Source: Limnochordia bacterium (GTDB taxonomy: Bacteria > Bacillota > Limnochordia > Darwinibacteriales > B1SED10-159). Taken from it: a stretch of DNA of 12,251 bases. The notes beneath the pieces were generated by a model. It ran no database searches. It was not told the origin of the DNA and saw only the letters and a program-made list of their open reading frames with translations. Positions 5,911 to 12,251 of this stretch are shown here, one piece after another; the stretch's first letter is position 1; the number at the start of each line of letters is the position of its first letter. The position numbers were made by a program, and so were the translations under genes. Where the stretch lies: positions 1-12,251 of the forward strand of contig SLOZ01000234.1 in assembly GCA_007132255.1 (NCBI GenBank), in the 5' to 3' direction.

Positions 5911-7143
5911 CTAGCGTTTGGCCGGCCGAGCAGCAGGCAGCTGCGCCAACCCAAAAAGGCTGGCCAGCATCAAGGCACCTAGGTAGTAGGGAACGTGAAA
6001 ACTGAACAACGTACCCAAGCCGTAAGCCAGCAGCGGACCACTGGCAGCACCAAGGTCATAGAAAGAGGCAAACATACTCATGGCCCGCGCACTATCGCCT
6101 TTGGCGGCGTTATCGCCCGCAGCCGCCTCTAACCCAAGCTCCAGTGACTGGGATGCAACAAAAAGGAGAATGGCAGTGACGATGGTCAGCAGTGGTGCGG
6201 TCCAGCTGGCAAACACTGTGAGTAAAGCCATGCTGACGGCGGTCAATGTCAAAACCACTAAACGGCGGCCCCAAAGGTCGGTGAGGCGGCCAACGATGGG
6301 TGAGACCACCAGGTTGCTCGTCCAACGGACAGCAAACAGCAGTCCCGACACGGTTGCTATGCCAAGGGTCAGTCCGCCCACATTGACAGCGTTACCCAGC
6401 CGCTGCTGCAGAATCAGGGACAATGTCGATACCAAGATTCCAGCCCCGGTGAAGCTGGCCACGAAACCTCCGACATAGCAGAAGGCTGCACTGAACTCCG
6501 GTTCGTGATACGGCGTTTTGTCTTTGGCCGCCGTTTTGCTCTTCTTGGTCTCCAAACCGACGCGATTGTGGGGGAGCAGATGGCGCAGACCCAACAACAG
6601 CGGCAGAGCCAGCAGCGTCAAAGCTGCCATGACGGTCATCCCTTGACGGTAGCCGAGATTGTCAATGAGGGCGCCACCGACAACAACAGTGAACGCACTG
6701 CCCAAGCGTGTGATGGCGTGATGGGCTCCTAGGGCCAAGCCCAAGCCGCTGCCACTGGTGCCGAGCAGGATCATGAAATTCCCTAAACGCAGGTGGGACC
6801 AGCATAGACCCCAGAGTGCTCGAGCCAGGAGAAAGGCTGCGATTCCCCACGCTTGGGCGTAGGTAAAGGTCGCTAAAACACTGGCGGCCACGGCAGCGCC
6901 CAAAGGCCGCAGCAGCCCAAAACGCTCATAGACGCGGGCCGCCAAGGGATTGGTCAGCAGCCGAATCCAGCGATTGGCACTGAGCAGGACACCGACAGCG
7001 CCCAGTGGAATGCCCAGCTCTGGGGCATAGAGCGGCAGCACGGAGTAGAGCAGCGAGTCTCCGAATAATGTAATGGCCAAGATGGCCGAACTTATGTAAA
7101 CGGCGGGGTGCGGTTTCCAGGGGGCGCGCGGCTGTTGCGCCAA
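5911..7143 (-). CDS. MFS transporter
   Basis: This 410-aa integral membrane protein has about twelve hydrophobic helices in two halves around a basic central loop (RVGLETKKSKTAAKDK, about residues 193-208). The conserved MFS motif between helices 8 and 9 is clear: VGRLTDLWGRRLV. The matching motif between helices 2 and 3 is degraded (ARVYERFGLLRPLG). The major facilitator superfamily moves small solutes or drugs by proton or solute coupling; the substrate cannot be told here. The start is TTG at 7143, with GAGGTG seven bases upstream on the minus strand; no better ATG lies nearby. The gene is divergent from the M20D hydrolase, so transport of a substrate or product of that enzyme is possible but not shown. 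Confidence 0.88.
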   Translation of the reverse strand: MAQQPRAPWKPHPAVYISSAILAITLFGDSLLYSVLPLYAPELGIPLGAVGVLLSANRWIRLLTNPLAARVYERFGLLRPLGAAVAASVLATFTYAQAWGIAAFLLARALWGLCWSHLRLGNFMILLGTSGSGLGLALGAHHAITRLGSAFTVVVGGALIDNLGYRQGMTVMAALTLLALPLLLGLRHLLPHNRVGLETKKSKTAAKDKTPYHEPEFSAAFCYVGGFVASFTGAGILVSTLSLILQQRLGNAVNVGGLTLGIATVSGLLFAVRWTSNLVVSPIVGRLTDLWGRRLVVLTLTAVSMALLTVFASWTAPLLTIVTAILLFVASQSLELGLEAAAGDNAAKGDSARAMSMFASFYDLGAASGPLLAYGLGTLFSFHVPYYLGALMLASLFGLAQLPAARPAKR

Positions 7144-7184
7144 TGTACTTCACCTCGTATTCTTTGGCAGACTCATGTATCCCC

Positions 7185-7190
7185 ATTATA
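7185..7190 (-). promoter_or_regulatory. Possible -10 element of the MFS gene
   Basis: On the minus strand this reads TATAAT, 41 bp before the TTG start. No convincing -35 is seen at 16-18 bp upstream, so the promoter call is weak. Confidence 0.35.
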
Positions 7191-7356
7191 GGCTAAATCA
7201 GCGGACTTTGCCATGGTGAACCCAAGCAGGTGACTGTGGAAGAACCGCAGAAGCACCGCGCCGAGGAACAGCAGAAAAAGAGGAGTGGATCAGGGCGGTG
7301 GGGAATTAAACAGCGTACACATTAATGGACACGAGTCCCCAGAAAGGACGAATAAC

Positions 7357-8535
7357 GTGAACGAACGAATATCCCAGTGTATCACAGACAACCAAGGTCT
7401 TTTTGTGCAGCTGCGCCGTGATCTGCATCGCATTCCGGAAACGGCGTTTACCGAAACGAAAACAGCAGCCTATGTGGCCGCAAGACTGCAGGAATGGGGC
7501 TATACAACGCAGGAAGGTGTGGGCCAGACTGGAGTGGTGGCGCTCTTAGAAGGCGGTGCCGGCCACGGACCGGTGCTTGCCGTGCGGGCGGATATGGACG
7601 CGCTGGCTGTCACCGAACAGACGGGGCTGCCCTTCACGTCCGAACATCCGGGCCGCATGCACGCCTGCGGTCATGACAGTCACATGGCCATGGCTTTGGG
7701 TGCAGCCTATGTCTTAGCCCAGTTTCGCCACGCCTTGGCGGGCACGGTGAAGTTTATCTTTCAGCCTTCGGAGGAGCAGCCAACCGGTGCTGGCGCTATG
7801 ATTGCCGATGGTGTCTTGACCAACCCTGTCCCCGACGGAATTGTGGGTCTGCACAATTGGCCGGGACTACCCGTAGGCCAGCTGGCACTGCGCTCAGGAC
7901 CGGTCACTGGATCTGTGGATCGTTTCGAGATCACCATTGCCGGACGCGGAGGTCATGGTGCTAAACCCCATGAAACCGTGGATCCCGTGGTGATGGCCAG
8001 TCACTGTGTTTTGGCCCTGCAGGCCGTGGTGAGTCGGCTGAACGATCCTGTGAAGCCACTGGTCTTGACCATTGGCGCCATTCACGGAGGTGAGGCGTTT
8101 AATGTCATTCCCCATGAAGTATGCTTGACGGGAACGATTCGTGCTGCCGATCCGGCTGTCCAGAAGTTAGTACCCGATCAGATGCAGCAGGTCCTAAACG
8201 GAGTCACCGCTGCTTATGGCGGCACGGCAGCGTTAGCGTACCAGTGGGGCATTCCATCAGTGGTCAACGATGCCGCCTTCACGCAGCGGACCGAAGGTTA
8301 TCTGCGCCGCTGGTTCCCTGACGACCAGGTGGTGGAGTTGGCAGAACCTTCGCTTGTCGGCGAGGATTACTCTTTGTTCTTAGAGGCGATCCCCGGAACA
8401 TTCTTCTTTTTGGGCACGGGTGCTGGTGATGGGTTTGGTCTGCATCACCCCAAGTATAGTGTGCCTGAAGAGATTCTCAGCATCGGTGTCAAGAGCTTCT
8501 GTGCCATCGTTTGGGAATTCTTTTCGCAGAAATAA
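7357..8535 (+). CDS. M20D family metallo-amidohydrolase
   Basis: This 392-aa enzyme belongs to the M20D group (hippurate, N-acetyl-diaminopimelate and indole-acetyl-amino-acid hydrolases), which removes acyl groups from amino acids using a two-metal centre. Visible residues are RADMDAL (77-83), MHACGHDSHM (101-110) with Cys104 and His106 as ligands, Glu139/Glu140 of FQPSEEQ, His166 in GLHNWP, and a His in GLHHPKYS near residue 363. The dimerisation (lid) domain lies at about 185-300, opening FEITIAGRGGHGAKPHE. The frame is open from a GTG at 7285. The GTG at 7357 is preferred because AGAAAGGA lies eight bases before it and the N-terminus then matches the family length. The enzyme is cytoplasmic, with no signal peptide. 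The true substrate is unknown. No terminator is seen before the purine promoter. Confidence 0.88.
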   Translation: MNERISQCITDNQGLFVQLRRDLHRIPETAFTETKTAAYVAARLQEWGYTTQEGVGQTGVVALLEGGAGHGPVLAVRADMDALAVTEQTGLPFTSEHPGRMHACGHDSHMAMALGAAYVLAQFRHALAGTVKFIFQPSEEQPTGAGAMIADGVLTNPVPDGIVGLHNWPGLPVGQLALRSGPVTGSVDRFEITIAGRGGHGAKPHETVDPVVMASHCVLALQAVVSRLNDPVKPLVLTIGAIHGGEAFNVIPHEVCLTGTIRAADPAVQKLVPDQMQQVLNGVTAAYGGTAALAYQWGIPSVVNDAAFTQRTEGYLRRWFPDDQVVELAEPSLVGEDYSLFLEAIPGTFFFLGTGAGDGFGLHHPKYSVPEEILSIGVKSFCAIVWEFFSQK

Positions 8536-8578
8536 CGAATGATTTTCCCTAACTAACCATAAAATGTTCGGATTTCCA

Positions 8579-8608
8579 TTGATCTTATGCCGATCTCTTT
8601 GGTATAAT
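8579..8608 (+). promoter_or_regulatory. Promoter of the purine operon
   Basis: TTGATC (8579-8584), an 18-bp spacer, then the consensus TATAAT (8603-8608) preceded by TGG, which gives an extended -10. Transcription should begin near 8615, giving a leader of about 235 nt before purE. Confidence 0.8.
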
Positions 8609-8615
8609 GTACAGG

Positions 8616-8850
8616 AATAGATGTAAGCCTCGTAGATGTTTCCATGCGGGGAAAGCAGCAGCCGCGGCTTTGTACATCGTCCTGTATGCCTGCATACACT
8701 GCGTACAGCAGTACACATCATAGGGCTGCCTGTAGGGACCGCTGCATCCGTTCCTGACGAACGAACGCTCGATCCAGACAGATTTGTTTTCTCACGCACG
8801 TGCGAGGACATATCTGTCTGGATCTTTTTGTACCCGAAAGGAGACCGTCT
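8616..8850 (+). promoter_or_regulatory. purE operon leader RNA with several hairpins
   Basis: The leader between the promoter and purE contains ordered dyads: a GATGT/ACATC pair closing an AAAGC-GCTTT stem at about 8634-8677; TGTATG-CCTG-CATACA (8683-8698); CTGC-GTACA-GCAG (8699-8711); CGTTC-CTGAC-GAACG (8749-8763); and the terminator at 8771-8829. CTGCCTG (8726-8732) can pair with six of seven bases of the terminator's left arm (8775-8781), a weak antiterminator candidate. I checked by eye for conserved cores of the purine, ZTP, PRPP/guanidine, THF, SAM, TPP, cobalamin and T-box classes and found none. Conditional termination in response to purine status is inferred. Confidence 0.55.
8771..8829 (+). 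terminator. Strong terminator in purE leader (putative attenuator)
   Basis: GATCCAGACAGAT (8771-8783) pairs perfectly with 8812-8824 (13 bp), extended by three more pairs beyond one mismatch, and is followed by CTTTTT. The loop holds a small CTC...GAG hairpin (8791-8806). It ends 21 bp before the purE ATG and lies downstream of the operon promoter, so it would block the whole operon unless regulated. Confidence 0.85.
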
Positions 8851-9348
8851 ATGCAGCCCAGCGTTGCCGTGATTATGGGAAGCACATCGGATTGGGAAAC
8901 CATGCGCCATGCCTGCGCTATTCTGGCCGAGTTAGACATACCGTTTGCCAAACAAGTGATATCGGCCCATCGGACACCGGATGAAATGTTTGCCTTTGCC
9001 GAGACCGCTGCCGAGCAGGGCCTGAAAGTGATTATCGCCGGTGCCGGCGGAGCAGCCCATCTACCGGGCATGGTGGCCGCCAAGACGCTGCTGCCGGTGA
9101 TCGGCGTGCCTGTGCAGAGCCGCTCCCTGCAGGGGTTGGACTCGCTTTTGTCCATAGTCCAGATGCCCGGCGGCGTGCCTGTGGCCACAGTGGCCATCGG
9201 CAAGGCCGGAGCCACGAATGCCGGACTTTTGGCGGCTCAAATTGTGGGTGCATTTGACGCAGCCGTGGCCCAACGCCTTCAAACGCGCCGTGACCAAATG
9301 AAAGCGGCCGTGTTAGCGGAGAAGGATCTCGATGGCTACGAATACTAA
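8851..9348 (+). CDS. purE: N5-carboxyaminoimidazole ribonucleotide mutase
   Basis: PurE (165 aa) moves the carboxyl group of N5-CAIR to give CAIR in de novo purine synthesis. The class I signature is intact: GSTSDW (10-15), SAHRTPDEM with the catalytic His40, and GAGGAAHLPGMVAA (64-77). Class I (mutase) rather than class II (direct AIR carboxylase) is supported by the adjacent purK. The frame extends upstream through the terminator, but the ATG at 8851 has AAAGGAG seven bases before it and starts exactly at the family's N-terminus. It is the first gene of the operon and overlaps purK by 17 bp. Confidence 0.97.
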   Translation: MQPSVAVIMGSTSDWETMRHACAILAELDIPFAKQVISAHRTPDEMFAFAETAAEQGLKVIIAGAGGAAHLPGMVAAKTLLPVIGVPVQSRSLQGLDSLLSIVQMPGGVPVATVAIGKAGATNAGLLAAQIVGAFDAAVAQRLQTRRDQMKAAVLAEKDLDGYEY

Positions 9349-10495
9349 AGTGGTGCAGCCACCGGCTGTCATTGGTATTTTGGGCGGCGGTCAATTGGGT
9401 CAAATGCTTTCTTTAGCCGCCCGTTCGCTGGGGTACGGCATTGCTGTCCTGGATCCGGGGACACCCTGCTCGGCCGGCCCCATCGCTGATTATGTGTTCA
9501 CAGCAGCCTATGATGATCTACAGGCTGCTGAGCAGTTGGCTAATACAGCCGACGTTCTAACCTATGAGTTTGAGAACATTCCAGCCCCTGTGGTTGCAGC
9601 CCTAGAAACCAACAGCTATTTTCCCCAAGGGGCACATATTCTGCATCTCAGCCAAGATCGCCTGCGGGAAAAGCAGGCACTAGAAGCGGCCGGCCTGCAG
9701 ACAGCCCCATATCGCGCTGTCACGAAGGCGTCAGAGCTGCACCAGGCTGTAGCGGCCCTGGGCCTGCCAGCAATTCTCAAAACCTGCACCGGTGGTTATG
9801 ATGGCAAGGGGCAGCATCTGCTGCAGACCGCAGCTGACGTGGACGCCTTGGCCACCCAGATGCCGGAAACGGGCCATTGGGTATTGGAAGGCTATGTTCC
9901 TTTCGTCAAAGAACTCTCCGTGATCGTGGTTCGGACCCCGGCGGGCGAGTCGCAGTGCTTTCCCGTGGTGGAAAACCAACACCGAGACGGCATCCTGCAC
10001 CGCACTACAGCCGGAATGACTTGGCCCGACGGCGTGGAGGCCAAGGCACAGCAGTGGGCTCGGCAGTTTGCCGACTCTGTGAAGTTGGTGGGACCGTTGG
10101 CCATTGAGCTGTTTTTACTGTCCGATGGCACAATTCTCGCCAACGAAATGGCACCGCGCCCGCACAACTCCGGCCATTGGACTCTTGACGGCTGTAACAT
10201 ATCCCAGTTCCAGCAGCACATTCGCTCCATTTGCGGACTGCCGCTTCTAGAACCTGTGATCATTCAGCCGACCGTGATGCTCAATCTATTAGGCCAGCAT
10301 GTACCGGCCTTGATGGATCATTGGGGCAACCTGCCGGCCGGCGCATTCGTCCACCTATATGGCAAAACCGAAGCCCGCCATGGGCGCAAGATGGGCCACA
10401 TCAACTGCTGCGGCAGGACGCTTGCGGAAGCAGCGGCCGCGGCAGATGCCGTGGAAACAATCCTACAAATGAGGTGCTGCGGTGAAGAAGGGTGA
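9332..10495 (+). CDS. purK: N5-carboxyaminoimidazole ribonucleotide synthase
   Basis: PurK (387 aa) uses ATP and bicarbonate to carboxylate AIR to N5-CAIR, the substrate of PurE. It has the ATP-grasp layout: N-terminal GILGGGQLGQM (15-25), EFENIP (79-84), the ATP-binding KTCTGGYDGKGQ (150-161), and the metal-binding segment with Asn271-Glu272 in NEMAPRPHNSGHWTLDG. Length is normal. The ATG at 9332 lies inside the end of purE and has GGAGAAGGA just upstream, pointing to translational coupling. The N-terminus carries about ten residues before the first strand, which is not unusual. Confidence 0.97.
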   Translation: MATNTKVVQPPAVIGILGGGQLGQMLSLAARSLGYGIAVLDPGTPCSAGPIADYVFTAAYDDLQAAEQLANTADVLTYEFENIPAPVVAALETNSYFPQGAHILHLSQDRLREKQALEAAGLQTAPYRAVTKASELHQAVAALGLPAILKTCTGGYDGKGQHLLQTAADVDALATQMPETGHWVLEGYVPFVKELSVIVVRTPAGESQCFPVVENQHRDGILHRTTAGMTWPDGVEAKAQQWARQFADSVKLVGPLAIELFLLSDGTILANEMAPRPHNSGHWTLDGCNISQFQQHIRSICGLPLLEPVIIQPTVMLNLLGQHVPALMDHWGNLPAGAFVHLYGKTEARHGRKMGHINCCGRTLAEAAAAADAVETILQMRCCGEEG

Positions 10496-11201
10496 ATTCC
10501 TCTACGAAGGCAAAGCAAAGCGACTTTATAAAACGGAACATCCAGATATTCTTTGGTTGGAATACAAAGATGATGCCACGGCCTTCAACGGCCAGAAACG
10601 GGAATCGTTGGCTGGGAAGGGCCCATTGAACAATGCCATCAGCAGCTGGTTTTTTACACTGCTGAGCCAACATGGGATTGGGCACCATTTTCTTGACACC
10701 GTCAGTGACCGCGAGCAGTTGGTCCGACCGGTAACGATCGTGCCGCTGGAAGTGGTGGTACGAGCCATCGCCGCCGGCAGTCTGTGCCGCCGTCTGGGAA
10801 TCCCGGAAGGTCAACGGCTGCCCAACGTGCTGGTGGAGTGGTATTACAAAGACGATGCCCTCGGGGATCCGCTGGTGACCGAGGATCACATAGCTCTTTT
10901 GGAGTTGGCTGAGCCCGAGCAGCTGGCGTTTATGAAAGCGCAGGCGCTGCAGATCTATGCTGTGCTGCAGCAGGCCTTGGAACCGAAGGGGATTGTGCTG
11001 GTGGACTTTAAACTGGAGTTTGGTTTGGACTCGTCGGGCCGCTTGCTGTTGGCTGACGAAATCTCGCCGGACACCTGCCGGTTCTGGGATGCGCAGAGCG
11101 GCAAGAAAATGGATAAGGATCGCTTCCGCCAAGAGCTCGGCGGCACGCTGGATGGATATCGTGAAATTTTAGAACGACTGGGAGGCAAAGCCAATGTATA
11201 A
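10482..11201 (+). CDS. purC: SAICAR synthetase
   Basis: PurC (239 aa) joins CAIR and aspartate with ATP to form SAICAR. Visible signatures are the N-terminal FLYEGKAKRLYKT, VVRAIAAGSLCRRLG near residues 89-103, DFKLEFGLD, and ADEISPDTCRFWD. The length matches the bacterial enzyme. The start is GTG at 10482, with GAGGTG seven bases upstream; it overlaps the end of purK by 14 bp. It overlaps purS by 8 bp. Confidence 0.97.
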   Translation: MKKGEFLYEGKAKRLYKTEHPDILWLEYKDDATAFNGQKRESLAGKGPLNNAISSWFFTLLSQHGIGHHFLDTVSDREQLVRPVTIVPLEVVVRAIAAGSLCRRLGIPEGQRLPNVLVEWYYKDDALGDPLVTEDHIALLELAEPEQLAFMKAQALQIYAVLQQALEPKGIVLVDFKLEFGLDSSGRLLLADEISPDTCRFWDAQSGKKMDKDRFRQELGGTLDGYREILERLGGKANV

Positions 11202-11448
11202 GGCCAAGGTGTATGTGACCCTCAAGGAAAGTGTCTTGGATCCCCAGGGACAGGCTGTGAAAGAATCCCTGCATTCTCTGGACTACCACAAAGTGGCCGA
11301 TGTTCGCATCGGTAAGTATATGGAACTGCAGCTGAATGCCGGCAGCGTCAACGAAGCCGAATCTGTCGTGGAAGAGATGTGCCAGAAATTGCTGGCGAAT
11401 CCCGTGATTGAAAAATTCCGCTACGACATCGAGGAGGCCACGGCATGA
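11194..11448 (+). CDS. purS: FGAM synthase subunit PurS
   Basis: This 84-aa protein is the small structural subunit of the three-part formylglycinamidine synthase of Gram-positive bacteria and archaea, bridging PurQ and PurL so that ammonia can pass between them. Typical features are YKAKVYVTLKESVLDPQGQAV, then SLDYHKVADVRIGKYMEL, and the C-terminal NPVIEKFRYDIEE. GGAGG precedes the ATG. It overlaps purC by 8 bp and purQ by 4 bp (ATGA). Confidence 0.95.
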   Translation: MYKAKVYVTLKESVLDPQGQAVKESLHSLDYHKVADVRIGKYMELQLNAGSVNEAESVVEEMCQKLLANPVIEKFRYDIEEATA

Positions 11449-12128
11449 AGTTTGCAGTGATTGTGTTTCCGGGGTCGAACTGCGACGTCGACATGTACCA
11501 CGCAGCGGCCGACGGCATCCAATGCTCCGTGGACTATGTCCCGCATACGGCGAACGACCTTGGCCAATACGATGGTATCCTGCTTCCCGGAGGTTTTTCC
11601 TACGGCGATTACCTGCGCTGCGGTGCCATTGCTCGCTTCAGCCCTGTTATGGATGCTGTGAAAAAGGAAGCGGAAGCTGGCAAACTCGTCTTGGGCGTCT
11701 GCAACGGTTTTCAGATTCTGCTGGAAGCGGGCTTGCTGCCCGGAGCGGTGTATCGCAACGAATCCTTAAAATTCCACTGCCGACCGGTGCAGCTGCGGGT
11801 GGAACGACAGAATACAGCCTTCACCAATGCCTATGAACAGGGACAGCTGTTAAATATTCCCATTGCCCACGGTGAGGGGAAATACTACTGTGACGACGCC
11901 ACCTTGGAGCAGCTGCGGAAACGGCGGCAGATCGTGTTTACCTATACCGATAATCCCAACGGTTCGCTGGCGGACATTGCTGGGATTATCAACGAGGCCG
12001 GCAATGTATTGGGCATGATGCCCCATCCGGAACGGGCTGTTGAGGAGCTGTTGGGCAGCATGGACGGTTTGGGACTTTTTCAATCGATGTTGAAGAATTG
12101 GAGGGACGCACAGCATGCCGCAGTCTAA
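11445..12128 (+). CDS. purQ: FGAM synthase glutaminase subunit PurQ
   Basis: PurQ (227 aa) is the class I glutamine amidotransferase that releases ammonia for PurL. The N-terminus KFAVIVFPGSNCDVD is typical. The catalytic triad is Cys86 (LGVCNGFQIL), His194 and Glu196 (MMPHPERAVE), and the AHGEGKYY segment is present. The start overlaps purS by 4 bp and the stop overlaps purL by 14 bp. Length and motifs are complete. Confidence 0.97.
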   Translation: MKFAVIVFPGSNCDVDMYHAAADGIQCSVDYVPHTANDLGQYDGILLPGGFSYGDYLRCGAIARFSPVMDAVKKEAEAGKLVLGVCNGFQILLEAGLLPGAVYRNESLKFHCRPVQLRVERQNTAFTNAYEQGQLLNIPIAHGEGKYYCDDATLEQLRKRRQIVFTYTDNPNGSLADIAGIINEAGNVLGMMPHPERAVEELLGSMDGLGLFQSMLKNWRDAQHAAV

Positions 12129-12251
12129 AGAGAGTACGGCCCATGCAGCGCTGGAGCCGCAGGAGCAAATGCCAGCGGAGTTGAGCGCCAAGCGTCAACC
12201 GGACGCCGAGCAGATTCAAGACCAGAAGCTCTATACGCAGATGGGAATGAC
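12115..12251 (+). CDS. purL: FGAM synthase large subunit PurL, N-terminal part, cut by window end
   Basis: Only 45 codons are in the window. Residues 31-45, DAEQIQDQKLYTQMG, match the start of the small-type (Bacillus-like) PurL, which turns FGAR into FGAM with ammonia from PurQ. The ATG at 12115 has GGAGGGA nine bases upstream, inside the end of purQ. This gives about 20 more N-terminal residues than B. subtilis PurL as I remember it. An ATG at 12169 would shorten the extension, but its AGGAG is only three bases away. The rest of the gene lies beyond the window. Confidence 0.88.
   Translation, partial: MPQSKESTAHAALEPQEQMPAELSAKRQPDAEQIQDQKLYTQMGM

Noticed and set aside
8636..8872. Leader peptide frame before purE
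   Set aside because: It runs through the terminator hairpin and into purE in another frame, has no ribosome binding site, and shows no run of regulatory codons.
10401..11132. 243-codon minus-strand frame opposite purC
   Set aside because: purC is complete with all its motifs, and the antisense frame has no domain or credible start.
1..12251. CRISPR array, insertion sequence, tRNA, rRNA, phage or toxin-antitoxin genes
   Set aside because: No regularly spaced repeats with unique spacers, no transposase or integrase frames, and no tRNA or rRNA signatures were seen.

Overview
The window reads as ordinary chromosomal DNA from a moderately GC-rich Firmicute (Bacillota). This rests on the Gram-positive-type purine operon (purE-K-C-S-Q-L with separate PurS, PurQ and PurL), strong AGGAGG-like ribosome binding sites, GTG and TTG starts, and a PadR/HAAS-domain/DUF4097 cluster. 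A heliobacterium-like clostridial lineage is a guess from general resemblance only.

Layout. Positions 1-312 hold no convincing gene but carry hairpins and the first copy (146-250) of a short structured repeat. A secreted SIMPL-domain protein lies on the minus strand (313-1038). It is divergent from an amidase-signature enzyme (1196-2650), followed by a small VOC-fold protein (2793-3182) with an intrinsic terminator. Next comes a self-contained operon with its own extended -10 promoter: a PadR regulator, a HAAS/DUF1700 membrane protein, a DUF4097 beta-solenoid protein and a small two-helix membrane protein (3298-5583). This set probably senses or responds to the cell envelope. The 327 bp after it hold the second copy of the repeat (5669-5773), an array of 8-bp tandem units and a strong terminator. 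An MFS transporter runs on the minus strand (5911-7143), divergent from an M20D metallo-amidohydrolase (7357-8535).

The last third is the de novo purine operon. A consensus-like promoter is followed by a leader of about 235 nt with several hairpins and a very strong terminator about 20 nt before purE. The genes purE, purK, purC, purS and purQ follow, then the start of purL, and every junction between them overlaps. Their products turn AIR into CAIR (PurK, PurE), CAIR into SAICAR (PurC), and FGAR into FGAM (PurS/Q/L).

The two points most worth following are the 105-bp repeat pair, which is ungapped and shows a compensatory base pair in a shared hairpin, and the purE leader, which looks like a conditional terminator but in which I recognise no known riboswitch class.
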